From contig NZ_BSRQ01000008.1 of the NCBI RefSeq assembly GCF_030268685.1, positions 109,028-173,027 of the forward strand: a stretch of DNA of 64,000 nucleotides, in the 5' to 3' direction. Shown here in pieces: positions 25,181 through 34,678 of the stretch. How positions within the stretch are numbered: position 1 is the first letter of the stretch; each line of letters starts with the position of its first letter. The notes under the pieces are model-generated. The model saw only the letters and a program-made list of their open reading frames with translations, ran no database searches and was not told the origin of the DNA. The position numbers and the translations under genes are program-made. This stretch comes from Microtetraspora sp. NBRC 13810 (GTDB lineage: Bacteria > Actinomycetota > Actinomycetes > Streptosporangiales > Streptosporangiaceae).

Positions 25181-27694
25181 ATGGCCACCCGTACGTCCAA
25201 GGGCACCCCCAAAGGCTCTCAGAGGGGGTCCGCGAAGCGCCCGGCACCTACGACGCGTGCGGCCCCCGCCAAGCGGGCTCCCGCGGCGCGAGGCAGGAGC
25301 ACGCCGCCGCCGCGCGGCTCCGGCGCGCTGCACAAGGACCCGATCAGCATGGTCTTCACGCTGATCGCCAGGCTGATCGTCGGCGTGTGGCTGGTCTTCG
25401 CGCACGGCATCGGCGGAGTGGCGCGGGCCATCGGGCAGGGCGCGCGCGACCTGGACCCGGCCCACCGCCGCGACGGGCTCGGCTTCGCCGTCCTCGCGGG
25501 CGCCATCGTGCTCGCGGCCATGATCTGGCGGGAGACCAGGGGCGCCGTCGCGACCGTCGTCGACGCGGTGGTGCGCGGGGTCTTCGGCTCGCTGGCCTGG
25601 GCCGTGCCGATCCTGCTCGCGCTGCTCGCCTGGCGGCTGCTGCGGCACCCGGACCAGAACGACGACACGACGCGGATGAGCATCGGCTGGGGCGCGCTCG
25701 TGGTCGGCGTGCTCGGCGTGGTGCACGTGGCCAACGGCACGCCCTACCCGTCGGGCGGGCCCAACGACGGGATGAACCGGATCTCCGCGGCCGGCGGCAT
25801 GATCGGGTTCATCGTCTCGGCGCCGCCGTCCAGCATCCTGCCCGCCTTCATCACGATTCCGTTGCTGCTCATCCTGTCCGGCTTCGGGGTGCTCGTCATC
25901 ACGGCCACGCCCGTGCACCGGATCCCCGAGCGGCTCGCGGAGATCCAGCACATGCTCTTCAACAAGGGCGGGAGCCCGGACGGCGCCAAGCAGGCCGCGC
26001 CGAAGCGCAAACGGCGGGAGAAGAAGAAGGACGACGGCCTGCCCGAGCGGGAGGGCGAGCCGCCCTACGACACGCCGGTGCTCACCGACAAGCGGGAGGA
26101 GCACTCGCCGGAGATCGTGCCGGGCCTGATCCAGGAGGAGGAGCCGCCGGCCGCCGAGCGCAAGCCGGAGCCGCCCGCGCCCAGCCCGGCGCCGCGCAAG
26201 GTCGAGCAGCTCGTGCTGTCCCCGCAGGCGGGGCCGTACGCGCTGCCGGACCTGCAGACGCTGCGGCCGGGCACCGCGCCCAAGCCGCAGACCAAGGCCA
26301 ACACGGTGGTGGTCAACGCGCTCACCAGCGTCATGGAACAGTTCGCGATCGACGCGCAGGTCATCGGGTTCACCCGGGGGCCGACGGTCACCCGGTACGA
26401 GATCGAGCTGGGCCCCGCGGTGAAGGTGGAGAAGGTCACCGCGCTCACCAAGAACATCGCCTACGCCGTCAAGTCGGCAGATGTCCGGATCCTGTCGCCT
26501 ATTCCGGGTAAGTCGGCGATCGGGGTGGAGATCCCGAACACCGACAAGGACCTGGTCGCGCTCGGCGACGTGCTGCGCGCCCAGGTGGCTCAGGCGGACC
26601 ACCACCCGATGATCGTCGGCCTCGGCAAGGACGTCGAGGGGCGCACGATCGTGGCCAACCTGGCCAAGATGCCGCACCTGCTCATCGCCGGCGCCACCGG
26701 CGCGGGCAAGTCGGTCTGCGTCAACGGCCTGATCAGCTCGATCCTCATGCGCGCGACCCCGGACGAGGTGCGCATGGTGCTGGTGGACCCCAAGCGGGTG
26801 GAGCTGTCGGTCTACGAGGGCATCCCGCACCTCATCACGCCGATCATCACCAACCCGAAGAAGGCCGCGGAAGCCCTGGAATGGGTCGTGGGCGAGATGG
26901 ACCGCCGCTACGACGACCTGGCCGCCAGCGGCTTCCGGCACGTGGACGAGTTCAACAAGGCGGTGCGCGCGGGCAAGCTGGTGCCGCCGCCGGGCAGCGA
27001 GCGGGTCTACCAGCCCTACCCCTACCTGCTGGTCATCGTGGACGAGCTGGCCGACCTGATGATGGTCGCCCCGCGTGACGTGGAGGACTCCATCGTCCGC
27101 ATCACCCAGCTCGCCCGCGCCGCCGGCATCCACCTGGTGATCGCCACCCAGCGCCCGTCGGTGGACGTGGTCACCGGCCTGATCAAGGCGAACGTCCCCT
27201 CGCGTCTCGCCTTCGCCACCTCCTCCCTCGCCGACTCCCGGGTCATCCTCGACCAGCCGGGCGCGGAGAAGCTGGTCGGCCAGGGCGACGCGCTCTTCCT
27301 GCCGATGGGCGCCAGCAAGCCCATGCGGTTGCAGAACGCGTTCGTCTCGGAGAAGGAGATCACCGAGATCGTCGCCCACTGCAAGAGCCAGATGCAGGCC
27401 GAGTACCGCGACGACGTGGCGGCGGCCGCGACCGCCAAGCGGGAGATCGACGAGGACATCGGCGACGACCTCGACCTCCTGATCCAGGCGGCCGAGCTGA
27501 TCGTGACCACGCAGTTCGGCTCGACGTCGATGCTCCAGCGCAAGCTGCGGGTCGGCTTCGCCAAGGCCGGACGGCTCATGGACCTGCTCGAAAGCCGGAA
27601 CGTCGTCGGCCCGAGCGAGGGCTCCAAGGCCCGCGAAGTGATCGTGAAACCGGACGATCTGCCCGGTCTCATAGCCGATCTGCGCGGCGAGTGA
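25181..27694 (+). CDS. ftsK: FtsK/SpoIIIE-type DNA translocase
   Basis: 837 residues. A basic Pro/Ala/Arg-rich N-terminus is followed by about five membrane segments (residues about 55-245), a charged linker, and the motor domain with alpha/beta RecA-like folds. Walker A GATGAGKS is at about residue 504 and the Walker B region is LLVIVDELADLMM. The C-terminal gamma winged helix (TTQFGSTSMLQRKLRVGFAK) recognises KOPS-like DNA. It pumps chromosomal DNA through division or sporulation septa. ATG 25181 is the first sensible start; the frame upstream of it crosses the hairpin and non-coding-looking sequence. Confidence 0.95.
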   Translation: MATRTSKGTPKGSQRGSAKRPAPTTRAAPAKRAPAARGRSTPPPRGSGALHKDPISMVFTLIARLIVGVWLVFAHGIGGVARAIGQGARDLDPAHRRDGLGFAVLAGAIVLAAMIWRETRGAVATVVDAVVRGVFGSLAWAVPILLALLAWRLLRHPDQNDDTTRMSIGWGALVVGVLGVVHVANGTPYPSGGPNDGMNRISAAGGMIGFIVSAPPSSILPAFITIPLLLILSGFGVLVITATPVHRIPERLAEIQHMLFNKGGSPDGAKQAAPKRKRREKKKDDGLPEREGEPPYDTPVLTDKREEHSPEIVPGLIQEEEPPAAERKPEPPAPSPAPRKVEQLVLSPQAGPYALPDLQTLRPGTAPKPQTKANTVVVNALTSVMEQFAIDAQVIGFTRGPTVTRYEIELGPAVKVEKVTALTKNIAYAVKSADVRILSPIPGKSAIGVEIPNTDKDLVALGDVLRAQVAQADHHPMIVGLGKDVEGRTIVANLAKMPHLLIAGATGAGKSVCVNGLISSILMRATPDEVRMVLVDPKRVELSVYEGIPHLITPIITNPKKAAEALEWVVGEMDRRYDDLAASGFRHVDEFNKAVRAGKLVPPPGSERVYQPYPYLLVIVDELADLMMVAPRDVEDSIVRITQLARAAGIHLVIATQRPSVDVVTGLIKANVPSRLAFATSSLADSRVILDQPGAEKLVGQGDALFLPMGASKPMRLQNAFVSEKEITEIVAHCKSQMQAEYRDDVAAAATAKREIDEDIGDDLDLLIQAAELIVTTQFGSTSMLQRKLRVGFAKAGRLMDLLESRNVVGPSEGSKAREVIVKPDDLPGLIADLRGE

Positions 27695-27772
27695 CCCCCG
27701 CTGCACGCTCTGCGGTCAATTACTGATTGAATAGGACTCACTACGCAACGTCGGGGGGCGGGAGGCGTGGTT

Positions 27773-28525
27773 ATGAATGTGCGTAGCGAGGGCATCGGGG
27801 CGACTCTGGCGGAGGCACGGCGAGCGGCCGGTCTCACGGTGAGCCAGTTGAGCGCACGGACACGGATCAGGGAGGCGCTCATCTATGCGATCGAGCGCGA
27901 CGACCTCTCCCAGTGTGGCGGCGACTTCTATGCCAGAGGTCACGTCAGGAACATCGCGAAGGCGGTCGGGCTCGACCCGGACGCCACGGTCGCGCGATAC
28001 GACGAGATACAGGGCGGCGTGCCGGGACCGGTGCGCGCGGCCAAGGTCTTCCAGGCAGACAATCCCATCAAACTACGCGAGCGGCGTTCACCCAACTGGT
28101 CGATGGCGCTGCTGGTCGCGCTGGCCATCGTGGTGATCTTCGGCATCGTCCGGGTCATGGGCGGCGAAGGCGAGCGCTCGGCCGACGTACGGCAGCGGCC
28201 GGGGGCTCCCTCGGCCGGACAGAGTGCACCTCCCCGGCCCGCGGCGGCGGCGCCGGCCGGGCAGGCGAGCATGGTCGAGGTGAGCGTCAGGACCACGGCG
28301 CCGTCCTGGCTCAGGGTGGTGGACGCCAAGGGACGCCGCCTGTTCACCGGCACCCTGCCGGCGGGCAAGACGTCGACGTGGAAGGCACGGGACAAGGTCC
28401 GAATCGTTATCGGCAACGCGGGCGGGGTCACGCTCAAGGTCAACGGAAAGGACCTCGGTGTGCCGGGAGCCCCGGGAGAGACGGTGCGCCGCTCCTTCGG
28501 GCCCGGTGCTCCGAAGCCGCGGTGA
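27773..28525 (+). CDS. RodZ-like HTH membrane protein with DUF4115
   Basis: 250 residues in three parts. A Cro/CI-like HTH (residues about 8-70, LAEARRAAGLTVSQLSARTRIREALIYAIE) is followed by a single membrane helix (about 105-125, WSMALLVALAIVVIFGIV). Last come a Pro/Ala linker and a C-terminal DUF4115 beta domain. This is the architecture of RodZ, which links cell-shape or envelope machinery to the membrane. GGGAGG is 7 nt before ATG 27773, favouring it over GTG 27767. It lies 78 bp after ftsK, and rimO follows, a conserved actinobacterial order. Confidence 0.88.
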   Translation: MNVRSEGIGATLAEARRAAGLTVSQLSARTRIREALIYAIERDDLSQCGGDFYARGHVRNIAKAVGLDPDATVARYDEIQGGVPGPVRAAKVFQADNPIKLRERRSPNWSMALLVALAIVVIFGIVRVMGGEGERSADVRQRPGAPSAGQSAPPRPAAAAPAGQASMVEVSVRTTAPSWLRVVDAKGRRLFTGTLPAGKTSTWKARDKVRIVIGNAGGVTLKVNGKDLGVPGAPGETVRRSFGPGAPKPR

Positions 28526-28631
28526 CCCCGGGATGAGGCACGGTTTCGGGAGTGTTTCCCACCCTGGCGAGCCTGAGAGGGTGGGGGAGTGGGGCGGGTA
28601 GTGGCCAACTCCCGATACCGTAGTGTTCACC

Positions 28632-30044
28632 ATGTCATCCCGCCGAACCGCATCGCTGATCACACTGGGCTGCGCGCGCAACGAGGTCGACTCCGAAGAG
28701 CTCGCCGCGCGACTTGAGGCTGCCGGTTGGCAGCTGGGGGACGACGATCCCGACGTGATCGTCGTCAATACCTGCGGCTTCATCGAATCGGCGAAGAAAG
28801 ACTCCATCGACACCCTGCTCGCCGCCGCCGACTCGGGGGCAAAGGTGATCGCCGCAGGGTGCATGGCCGAGCGTTACGGCGACCAGCTCGCCGACGCGCT
28901 GCCCGAGGCCGCGGCCGTCCTGTCCTTCGACGACTACGCCGAGATCGGCGACCGTCTGGACGACGTGGTCGAGGGCAGGCCGCTCGTGCCGCACAGCCCG
29001 CGGGACCGGCGGCTGCTGCTGCCGATCTCGCCGGTCGAGCGCGGCGCTGCGCCGAAGGTCTCCGTGCCCGGGCACGGAGACCTGCCCGAGGGGCTGGCTC
29101 CGGCCAGCGGGCCGCGCGCGCCGCTGCGCAGGCGCCTGGGCACCGGCCCGGTCGCCTCGCTCAAGCTGGCCTCCGGCTGCGACCGGCGCTGCTCCTTCTG
29201 CGCCATCCCGGCCTTCCGCGGCGCCTATCTGTCCCGCCCGCCGCAGGAGCTGGTGGACGAGGCGGCCTGGCTGGCCGGCCAGGGCGTCCGCGAGCTGGTC
29301 CTGGTGAGCGAGAACTCCACGTCCTACGGCAAGGATCTCGGCGATCTGCGGGCCCTGGAGAAGCTGCTGCCCTCGCTGGCCGCGGTCGACGGGATCCAGC
29401 GGGTGCGCGCGAGCTACCTCCAGCCGGCCGAGCTGCGCCCCGGGCTGCTGTCGGCCATCGCCGGCACCGAGGGCGTGGCGCCCTACTTCGACCTGTCCTT
29501 CCAGCACGCCAGCGGCGGCGTGCTGCGCAGGATGCGCCGGTTCGGCGACCCGAGCCGCTTCCTGGAGCTGCTGGAGCGCATCCGCGCCGAGGCGCCGGAC
29601 GCGGGCGTGCGGTCCAACTTCATCGTGGGCTTCCCCGGCGAGACCGAGGAGGAGTTCGCCGAGCTGGTCGGCTTCCTCGAAGAGGCGAGACTCGACGTGA
29701 TCGGCGTGTTCGGCTACTCCGACGAGGAGGGCACCGAGGCCGCCTCCTTCGACGGCAAGCTCGACCAGGAGGTCGTCGACGCGCGGGTGGCCGCCCTCAC
29801 CGAGCTGGCCGAGGAGCTGACCGCCCAGCGGGCCGAGGAGCGCATCGGAGCCGAGGTGGAGGTCCTCATCGAGGAGGACCTCGGCGACGGCGGCTACGAG
29901 GGCCGTGCGGCCCACCAGGGCCCCGAGGTCGACGGGTCGGTGACGGTCCAGGGCATCGGGCTGGTCCCCGGCCAGATCGTCCGCGCCGTGGTGATGGACG
30001 CCGAGGGCGTCGACCTGATCGCCCGGATCAAGGCCGGTCCATGA
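28632..30044 (+). CDS. rimO: Ribosomal protein S12 methylthiotransferase
   Basis: 470-residue radical SAM methylthiotransferase that modifies the conserved aspartate of ribosomal protein S12. The N-terminal UPF0004 domain has three cluster cysteines ([21 protein letters not shown]). The radical SAM CxxxCxxC lies in [10 protein letters not shown] (Cys183, 187, 190), and a TRAM domain closes the protein. RimO rather than MiaB by the [11 protein letters not shown] start and the presence of a distinct miaB at 60.6 kb. pgsA overlaps its stop by 4 nt. Confidence 0.95.
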   Translation: MSSRRTASLITLGCARNEVDSEELAARLEAAGWQLGDDDPDVIVVNTCGFIESAKKDSIDTLLAAADSGAKVIAAGCMAERYGDQLADALPEAAAVLSFDDYAEIGDRLDDVVEGRPLVPHSPRDRRLLLPISPVERGAAPKVSVPGHGDLPEGLAPASGPRAPLRRRLGTGPVASLKLASGCDRRCSFCAIPAFRGAYLSRPPQELVDEAAWLAGQGVRELVLVSENSTSYGKDLGDLRALEKLLPSLAAVDGIQRVRASYLQPAELRPGLLSAIAGTEGVAPYFDLSFQHASGGVLRRMRRFGDPSRFLELLERIRAEAPDAGVRSNFIVGFPGETEEEFAELVGFLEEARLDVIGVFGYSDEEGTEAASFDGKLDQEVVDARVAALTELAEELTAQRAEERIGAEVEVLIEEDLGDGGYEGRAAHQGPEVDGSVTVQGIGLVPGQIVRAVVMDAEGVDLIARIKAGP

Positions 30045-30646
30045 CAGAGCCGCCAGGCACGACCTCGTCGGCGAAGGGCCGTGGCGTCAGCCCTTGGAAC
30101 ATCGCCAACGTGCTGACCGTCGTCCGCCTGGTGCTGGTGCCGTTCTTCGTGGCGTTCCTCTTCCTGCCGGGCGACGGCTGGCGGGCGACGGCGCTGGTGG
30201 TCTTCGTGCTGGCCTCGCTGACCGACCTGCTCGACGGCGAGCTGGCCCGCCGCTACGGCCTGGTGACCGACTTCGGGAAGATCGCCGACCCGATCGCGGA
30301 CAAGGCGCTGATGGGCGCCGCCCTGGTGAGCCTGTCGATCCTGGGCGAGGTGCCCTGGTGGGTGACGCTCGTCATCCTGGTCAGGGAGATCGGCATCACC
30401 GTGCTGCGCTTCGCGGTGATCAGGCACGGCGTCATACCCGCCAGCTACGGCGGCAAGGTCAAGACCGTGCTGCAGATCCTCGCGATCGGCCTGTTCATCC
30501 TGCCCGGCGTGCCGGACCCGGTGCGCTGGGTCGTGATGGGCCTGGCGCTGGCGGTCACGGTGGTCACCGGCGTCGACTACGTGATCCGGGCGATCCGGCT
30601 GCGCCAGGTGGCCAGGAGGGCACGGGCGGGTGACGACCGAGGCTGA
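30041..30646 (+). CDS. pgsA: CDP-diacylglycerol-glycerol-3-phosphate 3-phosphatidyltransferase
   Basis: 201-residue integral membrane CDP-alcohol phosphatidyltransferase. The signature D-x2-DG-x2-AR-x8-G-x3-D-x3-D is complete in [12 protein letters not shown] then [11 protein letters not shown] (residues about 65-91). It makes phosphatidylglycerophosphate for phosphatidylglycerol and cardiolipin. ATG 30041 overlaps the rimO stop (ATGA), and the cinA start lies inside its last codons, so the three genes are translationally linked. Confidence 0.93.
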   Translation: MTEPPGTTSSAKGRGVSPWNIANVLTVVRLVLVPFFVAFLFLPGDGWRATALVVFVLASLTDLLDGELARRYGLVTDFGKIADPIADKALMGAALVSLSILGEVPWWVTLVILVREIGITVLRFAVIRHGVIPASYGGKVKTVLQILAIGLFILPGVPDPVRWVVMGLALAVTVVTGVDYVIRAIRLRQVARRARAGDDRG

Positions 30647-31121
30647 GGTGCTTGCGCTACTGGTGGGCCAGGGTGCGACGGTCGCCGTCGCCGAGTCGCT
30701 CACCGGCGGCCTGCTGGGCGCGGCGCTGACAGCCGTGCCGGGCGCCTCGGCGGCCTTCAGGGGCGGCGTCATCTCCTACGCCACGGAGCTCAAGGAGGGC
30801 CTGCTGGGCGTCCCCGGCGACCTCCTGGCCCGCGAGGGAGCCGTGCACCCCGAGGTGGCGGCCGCCATGGCGACCGGAGTGCGCAACCTCACACACGCCA
30901 CGTACGGCGTCGCCGTGACGGGGGTGGCCGGTCCGGAGCCGCAGGACGGCCGCCCGGTGGGCACGGTCCACGTGGCCGTGAGCGGACCCGGCGGCCACGT
31001 CTGGCACAGGAATGTCCGCTTGGATGGATCACGCGATCAGATCCGGGTAAAGACGGTAAAAGAGGCGGTTGATCTATTACACGGCGTGCTGGAGGCGAAC
31101 ATGAGGGAACATTTCGGGTGA
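30630..31121 (+). CDS. cinA: CinA C-terminal domain protein (nicotinamide-nucleotide amidohydrolase)
   Basis: 163 residues covering only the C-terminal CinA domain (PncC type), which deamidates NMN to nicotinate mononucleotide in NAD recycling. [30 protein letters not shown] and [20 protein letters not shown] are the family motifs. The start GTG overlaps pgsA by 17 nt. The absence of the N-terminal molybdopterin-binding-like domain is common in actinobacteria and not a truncation. Confidence 0.93.
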   Translation: MTTEAEVLALLVGQGATVAVAESLTGGLLGAALTAVPGASAAFRGGVISYATELKEGLLGVPGDLLAREGAVHPEVAAAMATGVRNLTHATYGVAVTGVAGPEPQDGRPVGTVHVAVSGPGGHVWHRNVRLDGSRDQIRVKTVKEAVDLLHGVLEANMREHFG

Positions 31122-31131
31122 TTACCGTGTT
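31106..31131 (+). promoter_or_regulatory. ECF sigma factor-type promoter candidate upstream of clgR
   Basis: GGAAC at 31106-31110 and GTT at 31129-31131 with an 18-nt spacer match the established SigR/SigE-type pattern (GGAAY-N18-GTT). It overlaps the end of cinA and lies about 240 bp before the clgR start. The remaining gap to 31374 shows no other clear element. Confidence 0.5.
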
Positions 31132-31374
31132 ACGTCCCCAGCGAACATGCTCACCGCGGTCTGCCGCGCTGTCGGTGGATGCGGGTACGGTGGAGCTGTG
31201 AGTGAGGTCCGTAAGCCATCGGCGAAAAGCGAATACAGCGGGAGCCCGGCCGGCGGGCCCACGAGAACGGTGATGACGGCGAGGAGCATGCACGAAGGTA
31301 GGTCGAAGGATGGGCGGCACGAACCGATCGCGCGGGGTGTGATGAAGGCTTCCGCGCCGGGGAGGGAGCGACAG

Positions 31375-31731
31375 ATGGTCTTGCTGCGTCAGCTGCTCGG
31401 TGACGTGTTGCGGCGGCTGAGGGTGCGGCAGGGCCGCACTCTGAGAGAAGTGTCCACTTTGGCGCGCGTCTCACTCGGATACCTGTCCGAGGTGGAGCGC
31501 GGTCAGAAGGAGGCGTCTTCGGAGTTGCTCGCGTCGATCTGTGGTGCGCTTGGGGTTCCCCTGTCCCAGGTGCTTCGTGAGGTGTCCGACCAGTTCGCGC
31601 TCGCCGAGCTCCAGGCGGCCCCCGTGCTGGCCGACGTGCCGGAGCGCGAGCGCCTGCCCATGACGGAGACGGTCCCGGGCACGATCGGCGACACCGTTTT
31701 CCCCGAGGTCAAGGACATGGTCGCGGCCTGA
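31375..31731 (+). CDS. clgR: ClgR-type XRE regulator of Clp protease and stress genes
   Basis: 118 residues. The start [16 protein letters not shown] and the HTH ([28 protein letters not shown]) are nearly diagnostic for ClgR, the actinobacterial activator of clpP, lon and related genes. It ends in MVAA; known ClgR and PopR proteins end in Ala-Ala signals read by ClpP proteases, giving feedback. ATG 31375 follows GGAGGGAG. The long upstream open frame adds unconserved residues. A putative ECF promoter lies upstream. Confidence 0.9.
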   Translation: MVLLRQLLGDVLRRLRVRQGRTLREVSTLARVSLGYLSEVERGQKEASSELLASICGALGVPLSQVLREVSDQFALAELQAAPVLADVPERERLPMTETVPGTIGDTVFPEVKDMVAA

Positions 31732-31758
31732 GGTCGCGGCCCACGGCAAGACGGCCCG

Positions 31759-32739
31759 TCAGGCCGGCTGGCAGCTGGGACACCAGTAGATCAGCCGCTC
31801 CTGAGACGGCCGCCCGCCACGTGTGTCCTTGACGGGGTCCTGGTGCGGAGTGCGCCGCATGCCGCCCCGGACACCAGCGCGTGACTCTTCGGATGACCGT
31901 GACTCATCCGGCCGTGACTCCTCCCGTGACTCCTCGGATGACGAAGGCCGCTGACCGCTGCGCGGCCACCCATGCTCGGACGGGCCGACCCCGCCGAGCG
32001 ACCCGGTCCTGATCCGGGTGCCGCACCGGTGGCAGGAGCGCCCCGGCCTGCCGTAAACCCACGTGCTCCGGCCCGGCCGCGCGTCGCCGGTGGTCACGAT
32101 GCCCGCCCTGTCCCGGTTCGCCGTCAGGAGACGATGGGCGAGGTCCACCACTTTGCCGAGAGATGCCGCGTCCTTGAAGGCGCCCACCGGCCGCCACGGC
32201 GACACCCCGGCCAGGAAGAGCGTCTCGGCGCGGTAGATGGTGCCGATCCCGGCGAGGTTGCGCTGGTCGAGCAGCGCCACGCCGATCGTCTCGGCCGGAG
32301 CTCCCGACAGCCGGCGCACCGCCTCGGCGAGATCCCAGTCCGGGCCGAGCAGATCAGGCCCCAGATGGCCGACGACGCGGTCCTCCTCGGCGGTGGGCAG
32401 CAGATCCACCACGCCGAGCCGTACGCCGGCCGCGAGCCACTCGGCGTTGGCCAGGATAAGCCTGATCGCGTCGGTCCTCAGATCACCCGCGGGGAGCCGC
32501 GCGCCCGCGGGGAGCACCCGCCAGGAGCCGTCCATCCGCAGGTGCGTGTGCACGGTGAGGCCGCCTTCCACCCGGGTGAGCAGGTGCTTGCCCCTGGACA
32601 CGGTCTCGTGCACGCCGCGGCCGGTCAGGTCGGCGCTCGCGTGACGCGGCACCCGGAAGTCCGACCGGGTCAGCACCCGCCCGTCGAGCGCCCGGCGCAG
32701 GCGCCGGGCGGTCCGGTAGACCGCGTCCCCCTCGGGCAT
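31759..32739 (-). CDS. Fpg/Nei family DNA glycosylase (endonuclease VIII type) with expanded zinc finger
   Basis: 326 residues. MPEGDAVYRTARRL at the N-terminus (Pro2 nucleophile, Glu3) marks a Nei-type glycosylase removing oxidised bases. The helix-two-turn-helix is LDQRNLAGIGTIYRAE. The C-terminal zinc finger has its two Cys pairs (CHRC at 236-239, CPSC at 320-323), but 80 residues separate them where about 16-20 are usual. The excess is a Ser/Glu/Arg-rich insertion encoded by DNA repeats. It is convergent with clgR and downstream of the Rrf2 gene. Confidence 0.88.
   Translation of the reverse strand: MPEGDAVYRTARRLRRALDGRVLTRSDFRVPRHASADLTGRGVHETVSRGKHLLTRVEGGLTVHTHLRMDGSWRVLPAGARLPAGDLRTDAIRLILANAEWLAAGVRLGVVDLLPTAEEDRVVGHLGPDLLGPDWDLAEAVRRLSGAPAETIGVALLDQRNLAGIGTIYRAETLFLAGVSPWRPVGAFKDAASLGKVVDLAHRLLTANRDRAGIVTTGDARPGRSTWVYGRPGRSCHRCGTRIRTGSLGGVGPSEHGWPRSGQRPSSSEESREESRPDESRSSEESRAGVRGGMRRTPHQDPVKDTRGGRPSQERLIYWCPSCQPA
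31880..31942. repeat. Imperfect tandem repeat inside the Nei zinc finger
   Basis: Four consecutive units beginning CGTGACTC, of 18, 15, 12 and 18 bp (31880, 31898, 31913, 31925). All lengths are multiples of three, so the frame is kept. They encode the Ser-Glu-Glu-Ser-Arg-like stretch in the zinc-finger insertion. Confidence 0.8.
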
Positions 32740-32758
32740 GGCGCGACGCCCGGCGGGG

Positions 32759-33208
32759 TCAGTCCCAGGCCGCGGGGTCGGCGGCGAGCTTGCGGACGCG
32801 GTCGGGCAGGGTGCCGGAGGCGACGCTGTCGAGTGTGACCTCCTCCAGGATGGCGCGCTCGCTGGCGCGCAGCGCGATCCACACCTCCTGCAGCGACTCG
32901 GCGGCGCCGCGGTAGCCGACGTGCTCGGGGCGCTCGCCCCGCACGTTGGCCAGCGGGCCGTCGACGGCGCGGATGACGTCGGCGAGCGAGATCTCACCCG
33001 CCGGGCGGGCCAGGACGTATCCACCCTCTGGGCCACGCTGGCCGCGCACGAGCCCTGCTCGGCGCATCTGGAGCAGGATGTTCTCCAGATACTTGGGTGG
33101 CATGTCCTGCTCTTTGGCCAGCTCACCCACGGTGGTCGGGCCGTCACCCGCGGCGGCGAGCTCGGCGGCGGCACGAAGGGCGTAGTCGACTCGAGCGGAT
33201 AGGCGCAT
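32759..33208 (-). CDS. Rrf2 family transcriptional regulator without cysteines
   Basis: 149 residues. Winged helix MRLSARVDYALRAA, then TTVGELAKEQDMPPKYLENIL and the wing GLVRGQRGPEGGYVLARPA, all typical of Rrf2. There is no cysteine in the protein, so unlike IscR, NsrR or RsrR it cannot bind an iron-sulfur cluster through Cys; it resembles the ligand-binding or protein-binding members. ATG 33208 starts the conserved domain; the upstream frame is not conserved-looking. GATAAT lies 9 bp before the ATG, compatible with a very short leader. The target genes are unknown. Confidence 0.88.
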   Translation of the reverse strand: MRLSARVDYALRAAAELAAAGDGPTTVGELAKEQDMPPKYLENILLQMRRAGLVRGQRGPEGGYVLARPAGEISLADVIRAVDGPLANVRGERPEHVGYRGAAESLQEVWIALRASERAILEEVTLDSVASGTLPDRVRKLAADPAAWD

Positions 33209-33384
33209 GTTGTCAATTATCCCGCCTGGCCAACAGTGGTTAGGCGCGTGGTCACGCAACTCACGCCGGAAGTCCCGCCGCCGCGGTGCTCCCACCTCGG
33301 CGGATCGGCGTGGCAGAGTGGGAAGGCCGTGCTCAGGGGCTGCCCGGACGGGGCGTTCGGGGCCGGGAAGCCCTTCGGCCGGGG

Positions 33385-33410
33385 GCTAAACTCTCAAGAA
33401 GCTTTATTGA
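33385..33410. promoter_or_regulatory. ROK-type operator/promoter element 1
   Basis: GCTAAACT (33385-33392) followed by CAAGAAGCTTTATT (33395-33408). The whole 26-bp block is shared, with a few changes, with 39563-39588 in front of the second ROK gene. TAAACT could be the -10, with the AAGAAGCTT part as operator. Confidence 0.65.
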
Positions 33411-33471
33411 CGGTTCTCCCCGCTAACCTGGTGGGAAAACGGCGGGCGGACGGCGACGGAGAGCAGTGGGT

Positions 33472-34650
33472 ATGGAGCGACGTCCCGGGGTGCCCCGGTT
33501 GCTGAGAGAGATCAACGACCGGGCGGCCCTGGAGCTTCTGCTCGCCTCCGGCCCGCTCACCCGCGGCCAGATCGGGGAGCTCACCGGTCTGTCCAAGGTC
33601 ACCGCGTCCCAGACGCTGGCCAGGCTGGAGGAGCGCGGCCTCGTCGAGGTGGTCGGCGAGCAGGGCGGCGGCCGGGGTCCCAACGCCGCCCTCTACGCCG
33701 TCGTCGCCTCCTCGGCCTACGTGGCCGGGCTCGACGTCGAGCCGGAGCTGGTCACGGCCGCCGTCGCCGACATCAACGGTGAGATCGCCGCCGAGGTGAC
33801 CATCGACCCGAGCGGCCACGACGACCCGATCGCCGCCGTGCACACCGCGCTGGTCAAGGCGTGCCGGTCGGCCAGGGTCGCCATGGGCAAGCTGCGCGGC
33901 GTCGTCATCGGCACGCCCGGCGTGGTGGACCCGCGCAGCGGCGACGTGCGGTACTCCTTCGACCTGCCGGGCTGGCACGAGGGCATGCACCAGTCGCTCG
34001 CCGCCGACCTGCGGCACGAGGTCGTGATCGAGAACGACGTCAACCTCGCGGCCCTCGCCGAGCACGCGGCGGGCGCCGCCAAGGGGGCCGACGACTTCGT
34101 CCTGGTCTGGGTGGGCCGCGGACTCGGTCTCGCGATCATGCTGGGCGGGCGGCTGTACCGCGGGCGTTCGGGCAGCGCGGGGGAGATCGGCTGGCTGCCG
34201 GTGCCCGGCGTCCCGCTGGCCGAGGACGTGCGGGCCCTCCCCGGCAAGCCGCCCTCGCTCGCCGGCGGCCTGGCCGCGCTGGTCAGCATGAAGGCGGTGA
34301 CCGAGTTGGCCGGGAGCTACGGCTTCACCGGGGCGAGCAAGGCCGAGGGCGTGGCCGCCGCGGTCAAGGCGGGCGCCGCGGGGGAGCCCCTGCTGGACGA
34401 GATCGCCGCACGGCTGGCGCTCGGCGTGGCCTCGGTGTGCGTGGTGCTCGACCCGGGCACGGTGGTGCTCGCCGGCGAGGTGAGCCGCGCGGGCGGGGCC
34501 GCGCTCTCCTCACGGGTGGAGGAGGCGGTGGCCCGGATCTGCCCGGTGCGGCCCCAGGTGGTGGTCAGCGAGGTGACCGGCAACCCGGTGCTGCGCGGCG
34601 CCGTGCTGGCCGCCCTGGACCGGGCCCGCGAGGAGGTCTTCTCCTCCTGA
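33472..34650 (+). CDS. ROK family transcriptional regulator, copy 1
   Basis: 392 residues. N-terminal winged helix (LTRGQIGELTGLSKVTASQTLARLEERGLV), then the ROK/glucokinase-like sugar domain (GTPGVVDPRSGDVRYSFDLPGW, IENDVNLAALAEH, SGSAGEIGWLPVPG). The CxCGx2GCxE zinc motif of NagC/Mlc-type ROK proteins is absent. ATG 33472 is supported by exact alignment with the start of copy 2 (MERRPGVPRLL against MPQRPGTPRLL). It is convergent with the glycosidase at the end of the sugar operon. Confidence 0.9.
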   Translation: MERRPGVPRLLREINDRAALELLLASGPLTRGQIGELTGLSKVTASQTLARLEERGLVEVVGEQGGGRGPNAALYAVVASSAYVAGLDVEPELVTAAVADINGEIAAEVTIDPSGHDDPIAAVHTALVKACRSARVAMGKLRGVVIGTPGVVDPRSGDVRYSFDLPGWHEGMHQSLAADLRHEVVIENDVNLAALAEHAAGAAKGADDFVLVWVGRGLGLAIMLGGRLYRGRSGSAGEIGWLPVPGVPLAEDVRALPGKPPSLAGGLAALVSMKAVTELAGSYGFTGASKAEGVAAAVKAGAAGEPLLDEIAARLALGVASVCVVLDPGTVVLAGEVSRAGGAALSSRVEEAVARICPVRPQVVVSEVTGNPVLRGAVLAALDRAREEVFSS

Positions 34651-34678
34651 GCGGCACCCGGTCCAGGGGGGGCGGGGT

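Noticed and set aside
24986..27706. A 906-codon minus-strand frame opposite ftsK
   Set aside because: Antisense shadow of ftsK; no domain, composition typical of reverse-frame translation.
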